Assembly: GCF_002192695.1 (NCBI RefSeq)
Contig: NZ_MTLG01000054.1
Span: 1-64,000 of the forward strand
Length of the DNA: 64,000 nucleotides
Reading direction: 5' to 3'
Source of the DNA: Achromobacter xylosoxidans
GTDB taxonomy: Bacteria > Pseudomonadota > Gammaproteobacteria > Burkholderiales > Burkholderiaceae_B
Shown: piece after piece, positions 8,638 to 18,124 of the stretch
Position numbering within the stretch: the first letter of the stretch is position 1
Layout: the number at the start of each line of letters is the position of its first letter
Translations under genes and position numbers: made by a program
The notes under the pieces: generated by a model
Told to the model about the DNA's origin: nothing
What the model saw: the letters and a program-made list of their open reading frames with translations, nothing else
Database searches by the model: none

Positions 8638-9612
8638 ATGAAACCTGCTATTGCCATCCATGGCGCTTTGCTTGCTGCCATCGCCTTGTCCGCGACGCCC
8701 GGCGCCGCGCATGCCGCCGATCCTTATCCCTCCAAACCCCTGACCCTGGTGATCGGATTTCCTCCCGGCGGCGGGGCGGATCAAGTGGGCCGGGTCTATG
8801 CGAATGCGCTGGCCAGGCAGCTGAAGCAGCCGGTGGTCGTGGAAAACCGCCCCGGCGCCGGTTCCACGATCGGCGCCAGCCTTGCCGCGCGCGCCGCCGC
8901 CGACGGCTACACGCTGTACTTGGGGAATTCCAGCGTCATGGGCAGCGACAGCGCCTTGTACAAGGTGGATTACACGCCGGACAACTTCGTGCCCGTGGCG
9001 CAGCTCACCACCGGCCCCATGGTCTTGATCGCGAATGCGAAGCTGGGGCTGAAAAGCGTGCAGGACCTGATAGACCGCGCCAAGAGCAAGCCGGGGTCCA
9101 TCAATGTCGCCTCGTCCGGCAACGGCGTCATCACGCACCTGGCCGCGGTCGAGTTCATGACGCTTGCCGACGTGAAGCTGATGCACATTCCATTCAAGGG
9201 CGGCGCCGCGGCGGCGCAGTCCGTGGCGGCGGGCGACACCGATGTCTCGTTCGCCACGGCGCCCTCGGCCAAGTCGGTGATCGATACGGGCAAGGTGGTG
9301 GCGCTGGCGGTGACGTCCGGCCAGCCCTCGCGCCTGTTGCCCTATCCGACCATCGCGCAGACCGTGCCCGGCTACGACGTGTCCAACTGGTGGGGAATCT
9401 TTGCTCCCAAGGGTACGCCGCCGCAGGTGCTGGACACGCTGTTCAAAGCCAGCAGCGACGTCCTGGCGCTGGCCGATGTGCAGCAGGGCATGGCGGCCGG
9501 ATACGAGGAAGTGACGCCGTCCGCGTCCCTGGCCGCGTTCGGGGAGTATGCCCGCAAGGAGGGAAACAAGGGTTTAAGATTGGCCAAAGAAAGTCTAGAG
9601 ACGGCCAATTGA
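8638..9612 (+). CDS. Bug/TctC-family periplasmic solute receptor
   Basis: A 324-residue secreted receptor of the Bug (TctC) family, which binds organic acids for tripartite tricarboxylate transporters. It has a signal peptide of about 25 residues ending AHA before ADPYPSKPLTLVIGFPPGGG, the family's PxxGGxxD ligand loop, and the VENRPGAGSTIGA segment. AAAGGAGA (8626-8633) precedes ATG 8638. No TctA or TctB membrane subunit is in the window, so it is one of the orphan receptors common in Bordetella and Achromobacter. It probably supplies the substrate handled by the enzymes encoded around it. Confidence 0.9.
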   Translation: MKPAIAIHGALLAAIALSATPGAAHAADPYPSKPLTLVIGFPPGGGADQVGRVYANALARQLKQPVVVENRPGAGSTIGASLAARAAADGYTLYLGNSSVMGSDSALYKVDYTPDNFVPVAQLTTGPMVLIANAKLGLKSVQDLIDRAKSKPGSINVASSGNGVITHLAAVEFMTLADVKLMHIPFKGGAAAAQSVAAGDTDVSFATAPSAKSVIDTGKVVALAVTSGQPSRLLPYPTIAQTVPGYDVSNWWGIFAPKGTPPQVLDTLFKASSDVLALADVQQGMAAGYEEVTPSASLAAFGEYARKEGNKGLRLAKESLETAN

Positions 9613-9622
9613 TGGAGACCCC

Positions 9623-11449
9623 ATGCCTTACGTAACCCCGCTGCAGGACTTCCGCTTCGCCTTGAAGGAGCTGGCAGGACTCGATGAAGTCCTGAAACTG
9701 CCCGGCTTCGAAGAGGTTACGCCGGATCTGGTGGACGCCATCCTGGAAGAAAACGGCCGCTTCGTCGAGCAGGCCGTGGCGCCGCTTAACGTGCCGGGCG
9801 ACACGCAGCCGCCGGTCTGGAAAGACGGCCAGGTCACCACCACGCCGGGCTATGCGCAGGGGTTCAAGGACTACGCGGCGGGCGGCTGGCAGGGCTTGCA
9901 GCATCCCGTGCAGTGGGGCGGGCAGGGCTTGCCCAAGCTGGTCGCGGCGGCGCCGGGCGAAAACATCCAGGCGGCCAGCCTGGCGTTTTCCTTGTGTCCC
10001 ATGTTGACGGACGGCGTGATCGAGGCCTTGCTCACCGTCGGGTCGGACGCGCAGCGCAAGCAGTATGTGCCGCAGCTGATCGGCGGCAAGTGGACCGGCA
10101 CCATGAACCTCACCGAGCCGCAGGCCGGCTCGGACCTGGCGCAGGTCGCGACCCGCGCGGTGAAGCAGGGCGATGGCAGCTACCGGCTGACGGGCCAGAA
10201 GATCTTCATCACCTACGGCGACCACGACCTGGCCGAGAACATCATCCATCTGGTGCTGGCGCGCACGCCGGACGCGCCTGCCGGCGTGAAGGGCATTTCG
10301 CTCTTCATCGTGCCCAAGTTCCTGGTGCAGGCCGACGGCAGCCCGGGCAAGCGCAACGACGTCTGGTGCGCCTCCCTGGAACACAAGCTGGGCATCCATG
10401 GCAGCCCCACGGCCGTGCTCATGTACGGTTCGGACAAGGGCGAAGTGGGCGAGGGCGCCATCGGCTATCTGGTCGGCGAGCAGAACCGCGGCCTCGAATA
10501 CATGTTCATCATGATGAATGCCGCCCGCTATTCGGTGGGGCAACAGGGCATAGGCGTGTCCGAACGCGCCTACCAGCATGCCCTGGCCTATGCGCGCGAC
10601 CGCGTGCAGGGGCGCGCGGTCGAAGGGTCGGCCGGTCCCGTGGCCATCGTGCGCCATCCGGACGTGCAGCGCATGCTGATGACCATGAAGGCGCTGACCG
10701 AGGCGGCGCGCGCCGTGTCCTATGTGACCGCGGCCGCGCACGACAAGGGCATGCATCATCCGGATCCGGAGCAGCGCTCGCGCAACCGGGCGTTTTACGA
10801 ATACATGGTGCCCATCGTCAAAGGTTTCTCCACCGAGACCGCGGTCGAGGTCGCGTCCCTGGGCCTGCAGGTGCACGGCGGCATGGGCTACATCGAGGAA
10901 ACCGGCGCGGCGCAGTATTACCGCGACGCGCGCATCCTGCCCATCTACGAAGGCACGACCGCAATCCAGGCCAACGACCTGGTCAGCCGCAAGACGCAGC
11001 GCGACGGCGGCGCGACCGCCCATGCCGCGATCGCGGCGATGCGGGAAACGCTGCGTGCGGTCGAGGCCGAGGCAACGCGCGCGTCGGCCGGCGATCGCGA
11101 CGGGCTGCGCCTGCTGCGTGACAACCTGGACAGCGCCATCCAGGCCTACGAGGCCGGGGTGGCATTCATCCTGGAACAATCGCCGACCAATATCAGGGCG
11201 GTCTATTCCAGCAGCGTGCCCTATTTGATGCTGGCCGGCGTGGTGCACGGCGGCTGGCAGATGGCGCGCGCCGTGCTGGCCTGCCGCCGGCACCTGGCGG
11301 CCGGGTCCACCGATCCGTTCCATGCGGCCAAGCTGGCGACCGGATTGTTCTATGGCGCCCACATCCTGCCGCGCGCGCTGGCCCTGTCCGCCGCGGTGCG
11401 GGCCGGGGTGGTGGCGGATGCCTGCGGCGCCAGTTTGAATATTGCATAA
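9623..11449 (+). CDS. Acyl-CoA dehydrogenase with C-terminal C2 domain (DmdC-like)
   Basis: A 608-residue flavoprotein of the acyl-CoA dehydrogenase family. It contains the N-terminal helical domain, the middle beta domain with NLTEPQAGSDLA and GQKIFITYGDH, the FAD-binding C-terminal helical domain with LQVHGGMGYIEETGAAQYYR and DARILPIYEGTTAIQANDL, and an extra C-terminal segment of about 120 residues as in 3-methylmercaptopropionyl-CoA dehydrogenases. GGAG precedes ATG 9623, 10 bases after the Bug stop, so it closes the operon. It would form an enoyl-CoA, which fits with the crotonase in the same operon. Substrate is unassigned. Confidence 0.9.
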   Translation: MPYVTPLQDFRFALKELAGLDEVLKLPGFEEVTPDLVDAILEENGRFVEQAVAPLNVPGDTQPPVWKDGQVTTTPGYAQGFKDYAAGGWQGLQHPVQWGGQGLPKLVAAAPGENIQAASLAFSLCPMLTDGVIEALLTVGSDAQRKQYVPQLIGGKWTGTMNLTEPQAGSDLAQVATRAVKQGDGSYRLTGQKIFITYGDHDLAENIIHLVLARTPDAPAGVKGISLFIVPKFLVQADGSPGKRNDVWCASLEHKLGIHGSPTAVLMYGSDKGEVGEGAIGYLVGEQNRGLEYMFIMMNAARYSVGQQGIGVSERAYQHALAYARDRVQGRAVEGSAGPVAIVRHPDVQRMLMTMKALTEAARAVSYVTAAAHDKGMHHPDPEQRSRNRAFYEYMVPIVKGFSTETAVEVASLGLQVHGGMGYIEETGAAQYYRDARILPIYEGTTAIQANDLVSRKTQRDGGATAHAAIAAMRETLRAVEAEATRASAGDRDGLRLLRDNLDSAIQAYEAGVAFILEQSPTNIRAVYSSSVPYLMLAGVVHGGWQMARAVLACRRHLAAGSTDPFHAAKLATGLFYGAHILPRALALSAAVRAGVVADACGASLNIA

Positions 11450-11597
11450 GGTTATATGACTTGCGTATTTCCCCGGCTAAAGGTTTGATGGAAGAATCGT
11501 TTCACAGGCGTTAACCTGCGCCAAGAAACGCTGTTCCTGCGCCGCCTGCTGCGACGGGCGGCCAGCCCCCAACCTGCTTCCGCACACAGGAGACACC

Positions 11598-12239
11598 ATG
11601 AGTCATCTACGCCTGGGCGACACCGCCCCTGATTTCGAACAGGAATCCTCGGCAGGACCGATCCGCTTCCATGAGTATCTGGGTAACAGCTGGGGTGTAC
11701 TTTTCTCGCACCCGGCCGATTTCACGCCCGTCTGCACCACCGAGCTGGGCTACACCGCCAAGCTGGCCGATGAATTCGCCAAGCGCAACGTGAAGGTGCT
11801 GGCGCTGTCGGTCGACGGCACCGATTCGCACACCAAGTGGATCGAGGACATCAACGACACGCAGTCCACCAAGGTCAACTTCCCGATCCTGGCCGACAAG
11901 GACCGCAAGGTGTCCGAGCTCTACGACATGATCCACCCGAACGCCAACGCCACGCTGACCGTGCGTTCGGTGTTCATCATCGATCCCAACAAGAAGGTGC
12001 GCCTGACCATCACGTATCCGGCCAGCACCGGCCGCAACTTCAACGAGATCCTGCGCGTCATCGACTCCCTGCAGCTGACCGACAGCCACAGCGTGGCCAC
12101 GCCGGTGAACTGGGAAGACGGCGACGACGTGATCATCGTCCCGTCCTTGCAGGACGAGGCCGTGATCAAGCAGAAATTCCCGAAGGGCTACAAGGCCGTG
12201 CGTCCCTATCTGCGCATCACGCCGCAGCCGAATAAGTAA
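11598..12239 (+). CDS. 1-Cys peroxiredoxin (Prx6 type)
   Basis: A 213-residue thiol peroxidase that reduces hydrogen peroxide and alkyl hydroperoxides in the cytoplasm. The peroxidatic site is HPADFTPVCTTELG with C46; this is the only cysteine in the protein, so it is a genuine 1-Cys enzyme that needs an external thiol. The C-terminal extension with RPYLRITPQP is typical of the Prx6 branch. CAGGAGAC precedes ATG 11598. It sits alone between a 148-base upstream gap and a strong terminator. Confidence 0.95.
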   Translation: MSHLRLGDTAPDFEQESSAGPIRFHEYLGNSWGVLFSHPADFTPVCTTELGYTAKLADEFAKRNVKVLALSVDGTDSHTKWIEDINDTQSTKVNFPILADKDRKVSELYDMIHPNANATLTVRSVFIIDPNKKVRLTITYPASTGRNFNEILRVIDSLQLTDSHSVATPVNWEDGDDVIIVPSLQDEAVIKQKFPKGYKAVRPYLRITPQPNK

Positions 12240-12273
12240 ATTCGGAAATCGAAGGGGGCTGGACCCCGTTCGC

Positions 12274-12309
12274 AACCGCCGCCTGCCCCTTGGGGAGGCG
12301 GCGGTTTTT
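12274..12309 (+). terminator. Terminator after peroxiredoxin gene
   Basis: AACCGCCGCCT (12274-12284) pairs with AGGCGGCGGTT (12296-12306), extended inward by CCCC/GGGG, and runs into five T. Confidence 0.9.
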
Positions 12310-12463
12310 CATTGGGGCGCGCATGGGGCCAGGGCAAATTCCCATTGCTGGGACACCGGTCCTATATGCCTGCGAGCGATGAGCAACCAAATAATGATTC
12401 GTTCCGTTCAGAACGCCCAGCCAGCACACTTGCTTCCACATTGCCGAACACAGGGAGCATGGG

Positions 12464-13492
12464 ATGTCTTTCAGGAAAGCCGGTTGGTTGGCCGCCTTGG
12501 CCGCAGTGACGATGTCGTTTGCCGCGATCGCGCCCGCTCAGGCGCAGCAGAAACAGACACTCTTGAATGTCTCGTACGACCCGACCCGCGAGCTGTATCG
12601 CGCCATCGACGATGCGTTCATCAAGCAATACAAGGAAAAGGCCAACGTCGACCTGACCATCCGCCAATCCCATGGCGGTTCGGGCCGCCAGGCGCGCTCC
12701 GTGATCGACGGCCTGGAAGCCGACGTGGTGACCCTGGCCCTGGCCTATGACATCGACGCGGTCGCCGACCGCGGGCTGCTGCCGGCCGACTGGCAGGCCC
12801 GCCTGCCGCAGAACAGCTCGCCCTATACCTCCACCATCGTGTTCCTGGTGCGCAAGGGCAACCCCAAGCAGATCAAGGACTGGGACGACCTGGTCAAGGA
12901 CGGCGTGCAGGTCATCACGCCCAACCCCAAGACCTCGGGCGGGGCGCGCTGGAACTACCTGGCCGCCTGGGCTTATGCCTTGGAGAAGAACGGCGGCAGC
13001 GAGGAAAAGGCCCGCGCCTTCGTGGGCGACCTGCTCAAGCACGTGCCGGTGCTGGACACTGGCGCGCGCGGTTCGACCACCACTTTCGTGGAGCGCGGCG
13101 TGGGCGACGTGCTGCTGGCCTGGGAAAACGAAGCCTTCCTGGCGCTGGAAGAACTGGGTCCGGACAAGTTCGACATCGTGGTGCCGTCGCTGTCCATCCT
13201 GGCCGAGCCGCCGGTGGCCGTGGTCGACAAGGTCGTGGACAAGAAGGGCACCCGGGCGGCGGCGCAGGCCTACCTGGAATTCCTCTACACGCCCGCCGCG
13301 CAGGAAATCATTGCCAAGAACTACTACCGGCCCATCGACAAGACCGTGGCCGCCAAGTACGAAAGCAAGTTCCCCAAGGTCAAGCTCGTGACCATCGACG
13401 ACAAGATCTTCGGCGGCTGGCGCAAGGCGCAGAAGGACCACTTCAGCGATGGCGGCACCTTCGACCAGATCTACCTGCCGCAAAAGAAATAA
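12464..13492 (+). CDS. sbp: Periplasmic sulfate-binding protein
   Basis: A 342-residue receptor of the sulfate ABC importer. A signal peptide of about 27 residues (cleavage after AQA) leads into [11 protein letters not shown], the signature of the sulfate-binding family; [16 protein letters not shown] and [20 protein letters not shown] are further family segments that line the oxyanion site. It is the first gene of a seven-gene sulfate operon, 24 bases ahead of cysT. The 154 bases between the upstream terminator and the start should hold a CysB-controlled promoter; an A+T-rich patch at 12388-12405 is the likely area but I could not define boxes. Confidence 0.95.
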   Translation: MSFRKAGWLAALAAVTMSFAAIAPAQAQQKQTLLNVSYDPTRELYRAIDDAFIKQYKEKANVDLTIRQSHGGSGRQARSVIDGLEADVVTLALAYDIDAVADRGLLPADWQARLPQNSSPYTSTIVFLVRKGNPKQIKDWDDLVKDGVQVITPNPKTSGGARWNYLAAWAYALEKNGGSEEKARAFVGDLLKHVPVLDTGARGSTTTFVERGVGDVLLAWENEAFLALEELGPDKFDIVVPSLSILAEPPVAVVDKVVDKKGTRAAAQAYLEFLYTPAAQEIIAKNYYRPIDKTVAAKYESKFPKVKLVTIDDKIFGGWRKAQKDHFSDGGTFDQIYLPQKK

Positions 13493-13516
13493 GCACTTGA
13501 CGATCGGACGACGGCC

Positions 13517-14407
13517 ATGACGACAGCCTCGAACCCGGTGGCAAGCGGCGCGCAAGCGCCTTTTGCCTTTCGGCGCAACAGCCCGGGCGTGCTGCCCGGA
13601 TTCGGCATCTCGATGGGTTACGCGGTGCTGTACCTCAGCATCCTCGTGCTCATTCCGCTGGCGGCCCTGCCGATCAAGAGCGCGGGGCTGGGCTGGCAGG
13701 GCTTCTGGGACGCGGTGACCGCGCCGCGGGTGCTGGCTTCGTACCAGCTGACCTTCGGCGCGTCGTTGATCGCGGCGCTGGTGAACCTGGTATTCGGCAC
13801 GGTGGTGGCCTGGGTGCTGGTGCGCTATCGCTTTCCGGGCAAGAAGATCCTGGACGCGCTGGTGGACCTGCCGTTCGCGCTGCCCACGGCGGTCGCCGGC
13901 ATCGCGCTGACCTCGCTGTACTCGCAGAAGGGCTGGCTCGGCGGACCGCTGGCCGACTGGTTCGGCTGGAAGGTGGCGTTCACGCCGCTGGGCATCGTGA
14001 TCGCCCTGATCTTCATCGGCGTGCCGTTCGTGGTGCGCACGGTGCAGCCGGTGCTGGAAGACGTGGAGCGCGAGATCGAGGAGGCCGCGGCCAGCCTGGG
14101 CGCCAACCGCTGGCAGACCATACGCCGGGTGCTGCTGCCCATCATCATGCCGGCCTTGATGACCGGCTTCGCGCTGGCCTTTGCGCGCGCGGTGGGCGAG
14201 TACGGCTCGGTGGTGTTCATCGCCGGCAACATGCCCATGGTGTCCGAGATCACGCCGCTGCTGATCATCGCCAAGCTCGAGGAATTCGACTACGCCGGCG
14301 CCGCGGCCATCGCCACGGTGATGCTGGTGCTGTCCTTCGCGCTGTTGCTTGTCATCAATCTGCTGCAGGGCTGGCAGGCCCGCCGCAATCTCGGGAGGCT
14401 CGCATGA
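13517..14407 (+). CDS. cysT: Sulfate ABC transporter permease CysT (CysU)
   Basis: A 296-residue inner-membrane permease with about six membrane segments. The cytoplasmic loop [20 protein letters not shown] (near residues 192-211) is the EAA motif that docks on CysA. It pairs with CysW, whose start overlaps this gene's stop as ATGA. Start ATG 13517 is 24 bases after sbp. The N-terminal 30 residues are hydrophilic, as usual for CysT. Confidence 0.95.
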   Translation: MTTASNPVASGAQAPFAFRRNSPGVLPGFGISMGYAVLYLSILVLIPLAALPIKSAGLGWQGFWDAVTAPRVLASYQLTFGASLIAALVNLVFGTVVAWVLVRYRFPGKKILDALVDLPFALPTAVAGIALTSLYSQKGWLGGPLADWFGWKVAFTPLGIVIALIFIGVPFVVRTVQPVLEDVEREIEEAAASLGANRWQTIRRVLLPIIMPALMTGFALAFARAVGEYGSVVFIAGNMPMVSEITPLLIIAKLEEFDYAGAAAIATVMLVLSFALLLVINLLQGWQARRNLGRLA

Positions 14408-15303
14408 GCGCCGCGGACCGTCCCGCCCACTTGACCGAACCGCGCTGGGTGCGCGGCGTGCTGCTCTTCATCGCGCTGGGATTCCTGGCGCTGTTCCTGC
14501 TGGTGCCGCTGGCGGCGGTATTCGCCGAAGCCTTCAAGAAGGGCTGGCAGCTGTACCTGGACGCCATCGTCGAACCTGACGCGCTGGCCGCCATCCGCCT
14601 GACGCTGCTGGTGGCGGCCATTGCGCTGCCGCTGAACCTGGTGTTCGGCGTGGCCGCGGCCTGGGCGATCACCAAGTTCCAGTTCCGCGGCAAGCAGTTC
14701 CTGATCACCCTGATCGACCTGCCGTTCTCGGTGTCGCCGGTGGTGGCTGGCCTGGTGTTCGTGCTGCTGTTCGGCACCCAGGGCTGGTTCGGCGGCTGGC
14801 TGCAGGAGCACGACATCAAGATCGTCTACGCCGTGCCGGGCATCGTGCTGGCCTCGCTCTTCGTGACCTTTCCGTTCGTGGCGCGCGAGCTGATTCCGCT
14901 GATGCAGGCGCAGGGCAGCGAAGAAGAGCAGGCGGCGCTGACCTTGGGCGCGAGCGGCTGGCAGATCTTCTGGCGCGTGACGCTGCCCAACATCAAGTGG
15001 GGCCTGCTGTACGGGGCCATCCTGTGCAACGCGCGGGCCATGGGCGAGTTCGGCGCGGTGTCGGTGGTGTCCGGACAGATCCGCGGCCTGACCAACACCA
15101 TGACCCTGCATGTCGAGATTCTCTACAACGAGTACCAGTATTCCGCGGCGTTCGCCGTGGCGTCGTTGCTGGCCTTGCTGGCGCTGGTGACGCTGGTGGC
15201 CAAGAACGTCGTCGAGTGGCGCAACGCGCGCTTCCAGCAGGCCGCCGACCTGCCGGTCGAGTACCCCGGCCAGCCGGCCGCCATCAAGCCGGCGCTGGCC
15301 TGA
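14404..15303 (+). CDS. cysW: Sulfate ABC transporter permease CysW
   Basis: A 299-residue second permease subunit. It carries the EAA-like loop [20 protein letters not shown] and the conserved [15 protein letters not shown] stretch. ATG 14404 lies inside the cysT stop region (4-base overlap), giving coupled translation and equal subunit numbers. The downstream gap to cysA is 25 bases with a good ribosome-binding site. Confidence 0.95.
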   Translation: MSAADRPAHLTEPRWVRGVLLFIALGFLALFLLVPLAAVFAEAFKKGWQLYLDAIVEPDALAAIRLTLLVAAIALPLNLVFGVAAAWAITKFQFRGKQFLITLIDLPFSVSPVVAGLVFVLLFGTQGWFGGWLQEHDIKIVYAVPGIVLASLFVTFPFVARELIPLMQAQGSEEEQAALTLGASGWQIFWRVTLPNIKWGLLYGAILCNARAMGEFGAVSVVSGQIRGLTNTMTLHVEILYNEYQYSAAFAVASLLALLALVTLVAKNVVEWRNARFQQAADLPVEYPGQPAAIKPALA

Positions 15304-15328
15304 CGCGGCGGCCTGAAAGGAGACAAGC

Positions 15329-16393
15329 ATGAGTATCGAAGTCCGCAATCTATCCAAGCGCTTCGGCCAGTTCCGCGCGCTGAACGACGTCTCGCTGCAC
15401 ATCGAGACGGGCGAGCTGGTCGCGCTGCTGGGGCCCTCGGGCTGTGGCAAGACCACGCTGCTGCGCATCATCGCGGGGCTGGAGTCGGCCGATTCCGGCA
15501 GCGTGCTGTTCGCGGGCGAAGACGCCACCGCCGTGGACGTGCGCCAGCGCCAGGTCGGTTTCGTGTTCCAGCACTACGCGCTGTTCAAGCACATGACGGT
15601 GTTCGAGAACGTGGCCTTCGGCCTGCGCGTCAAGCACCGTTCGCAGCGCCCCTCGGAGGACGTGATCCAGCGCAAGGTGCATGACCTGCTGGGACTGGTG
15701 CAGCTGGACTGGCTGGCCGACCGCTATCCCGCGCAGCTCTCCGGCGGCCAGCGCCAGCGTATCGCCCTGGCGCGCGCGCTGGCCGTGGAGCCGCGGGTGC
15801 TGCTGCTGGACGAGCCGTTCGGCGCGCTGGACGCCAAGGTGCGCAAGGAATTGCGGCGCTGGCTGCGCCGCCTGCATGACGAGCTGCACGTGGCCAGCGT
15901 GTTCGTCACGCATGACCAGGAAGAAGCGCTGGAGGTGTCGGACCGCGTGGTGCTGATGAACTCGGGCCGCATCGAGCAGGTGGGCACGCCGCGCGAGGTC
16001 TGGGAAGAGCCGGCCACGCCCTTCGTCTACGGCTTTCTGGGCGACGTCAACCAGTTGCAGGGCTTCGCCACGCGCGGCGTCTGGAGCGGCGCGGGCCTGT
16101 CCCTGCCCGCGCCGGAACTGGCGCAGGCCGAAGCCCAGCGCGCCACCGCCTACGTGCGGCCGCACGAGTTCGAGGTCGAGCGCTACCGCGCCGGCGCTGA
16201 CGGCATTCCGGTGCGCCTGGCGCATGCCTTTCTCGCCGGTCCCAGCGCCTACCTGGAGCTGGCGAGCGAGGATTCCGACGCTATCATCGAAGCCGAGGTG
16301 CCCGAGTCCCTGTACCGGGAACTGGGTCTGCGCGATGGCGAAATTCTGTTGGCGCGTCCGCGGCGGGCGCGCATTTTTGCGACGCAATCATGA
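15329..16393 (+). CDS. cysA: Sulfate/thiosulfate ABC transporter ATPase CysA
   Basis: A 354-residue ATPase. Walker [15 protein letters not shown] (about residues 36-49), Q-loop VFQHYALF, signature [15 protein letters not shown], Walker [13 protein letters not shown] and the H-loop [10 protein letters not shown] are all intact. A C-terminal TOBE-like regulatory region follows (about 240-354). AAAGGAG at 15316-15322 precedes the start. The stop overlaps cysH as ATGA, physically tying sulfate import to its reduction. Confidence 0.97.
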   Translation: MSIEVRNLSKRFGQFRALNDVSLHIETGELVALLGPSGCGKTTLLRIIAGLESADSGSVLFAGEDATAVDVRQRQVGFVFQHYALFKHMTVFENVAFGLRVKHRSQRPSEDVIQRKVHDLLGLVQLDWLADRYPAQLSGGQRQRIALARALAVEPRVLLLDEPFGALDAKVRKELRRWLRRLHDELHVASVFVTHDQEEALEVSDRVVLMNSGRIEQVGTPREVWEEPATPFVYGFLGDVNQLQGFATRGVWSGAGLSLPAPELAQAEAQRATAYVRPHEFEVERYRAGADGIPVRLAHAFLAGPSAYLELASEDSDAIIEAEVPESLYRELGLRDGEILLARPRRARIFATQS

Positions 16394-17133
16394 GCACTAC
16401 CGATCTTTTGCCTGAACTCGAACCGGGCCTGGCCGCGCGCTGGCGCGAGCTGGGCGAGCGACTGGCCGACGTGCAGCGGCGCTATCCGGACGCCGCGCTG
16501 GCCTCCTCGCTGGCGGCCGAGGACATGCTGCTGACGCACGCCATCTACGGCGGCGGCCTGGACCTGGAAGTCTTCACGCTGGACACGGGCCGGCTGCACG
16601 CCGAAACGCTGGGCGTGCTGGACGCCGTGCGCAAACGCTACGGCCGCGAAGTCACTGTGTACCGGCCGGTGGCGGCGGCGGTCGAACAGCACGTCGCCGA
16701 ACACGGCGCCTACGCGTTCTACGAAAGCGTGGAACTGCGCAAGGCCTGTTGCCAGATCCGCAAGGTCGAGCCGCTCAAGCGCGCGCTGGCCGGACGCGGC
16801 GCCTGGGTCACCGGGCAGCGGCGGGCGCAATCCACCACCCGCGGCGAACTGCCGCTGGAAGAGCAGGACCAGACCTTCGGCATCCACAAGTTCAATCCGC
16901 TGGCCGAATGGAGCGAAGAGGAAGTCTGGTCCGTCATCCGCGCCCTGGGCATCCCGTACAACCCGCTGCACGACCAGGGCTACCCGTCCATCGGCTGCGA
17001 ACCCTGTACCCGCGCCATCCGTCCCGGCGAGGACCTGAGGGCAGGGCGCTGGTGGTGGGAGTCGTCGGACTCCAAGGAATGCGGCCTGCATGCAGGCAAC
17101 CGGGTCATCAGCATCGCGGCGCGCGCCGATTGA
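16390..17133 (+). CDS. cysH: Assimilatory adenylylsulfate (APS) reductase, Fe-S type CysH
   Basis: A 247-residue reductase of the PAPS/APS family. The C-terminal ECGLH carries the catalytic cysteine. The RKACCQIRK pair and the GCEPCTR pair are the four cysteines that bind a [4Fe-4S] cluster, the mark of enzymes that reduce APS directly and not PAPS. This agrees with the absence of an APS kinase gene (cysC) or a CysNC fusion in this operon. Sulfite reductase is not encoded here and must be elsewhere. The start overlaps the cysA stop. Confidence 0.95.
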   Translation: MSTTDLLPELEPGLAARWRELGERLADVQRRYPDAALASSLAAEDMLLTHAIYGGGLDLEVFTLDTGRLHAETLGVLDAVRKRYGREVTVYRPVAAAVEQHVAEHGAYAFYESVELRKACCQIRKVEPLKRALAGRGAWVTGQRRAQSTTRGELPLEEQDQTFGIHKFNPLAEWSEEEVWSVIRALGIPYNPLHDQGYPSIGCEPCTRAIRPGEDLRAGRWWWESSDSKECGLHAGNRVISIAARAD

Positions 17134-17174
17134 TGCGGCCCACAAATTCGAAATCTGTTTTAGGGGAAGTGCAT

Positions 17175-18083
17175 ATGTCTGCTGTGATCCAACGCAGCCA
17201 CCTGGATTGGCTGGAATCGGAAGCAATATTCATCCTGCGCGAGGTGGCCGCCGAAAGCGAGAAACCCGTGCTGCTGTTCTCGGGCGGCAAGGACTCCGTG
17301 GTGCTGCTGCGCCTGGCCGAGAAGGCCTTCCGGCCGGGACGCTTTCCGTTCCCGCTGATGCACATCGATACCGGCCACAACTTCGACGAAGTGATCGCCT
17401 TCCGCGATGAGCGCGCCGCCGAGCTGGGCGAGACCCTGATCGTGCGCAGCGTCGAGGATTCGATTGCGCGCGGCAGTGTGGTGCTGCGCCGCGAGACCGA
17501 TTCGCGCAACGCCGCCCAGGCCGTGACGCTGCTGGAGGCGATCGAGGAATTCGGCTTTGACGCCTGCATCGGCGGAGCGCGCCGCGACGAGGAGAAGGCC
17601 CGCGCCAAGGAACGCATCTTCTCGTTCCGCGACGAATTCGGCCAGTGGGATCCGAAGGCGCAGCGCCCGGAACTCTGGAACCTGTTCAATACCCGCGTGC
17701 ATCGGGGCGAGAACATGCGCGTGTTTCCGATCTCGAACTGGACCGAACTGGACGTCTGGCAGTACATCCAGCGCGAGCAGCTGGCGCTGCCGTCCATCTA
17801 CTACAGCCACCAGCGCGAGGTCGTGCGCCGCAAGGGCCTGTTGGTGCCGGTCACGCGGCTGACTCCGCCGCAGGACGGCGAGCAGGTCGAACGCCTGCAG
17901 GTGCGGTTCCGCACGGTGGGGGACATCTCCTGCACCTGCCCGGTGGCGTCCGACGCCGCCGACACCCGCGCCATCATCGCCGAAACCGCGGTGACCGACA
18001 TTACCGAGCGCGGCGCCACGCGCATGGACGACCAGACTTCCGAGGCCTCGATGGAGCGCCGCAAGAAGGAAGGCTATTTCTGA
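17175..18083 (+). CDS. cysD: Sulfate adenylyltransferase subunit 2 (CysD)
   Basis: A 302-residue ATP-pyrophosphatase-type subunit of ATP sulfurylase, the same length as the E. coli protein. The PP-loop SGGKDSVVLLRLAEKAF and the C-terminal MERRKKEGYF are diagnostic. Start ATG 17175 follows AGGGGAAG (17162-17169); an ATG at 17133 in the same frame would add 14 residues and has no better site. Works with CysN encoded 41 bases downstream to make APS from ATP and sulfate. Confidence 0.97.
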   Translation: MSAVIQRSHLDWLESEAIFILREVAAESEKPVLLFSGGKDSVVLLRLAEKAFRPGRFPFPLMHIDTGHNFDEVIAFRDERAAELGETLIVRSVEDSIARGSVVLRRETDSRNAAQAVTLLEAIEEFGFDACIGGARRDEEKARAKERIFSFRDEFGQWDPKAQRPELWNLFNTRVHRGENMRVFPISNWTELDVWQYIQREQLALPSIYYSHQREVVRRKGLLVPVTRLTPPQDGEQVERLQVRFRTVGDISCTCPVASDAADTRAIIAETAVTDITERGATRMDDQTSEASMERRKKEGYF

Positions 18084-18124
18084 TCGCATGACACGCCGGC
18101 ATCCGCCGGCGACCAGGAACGCAC

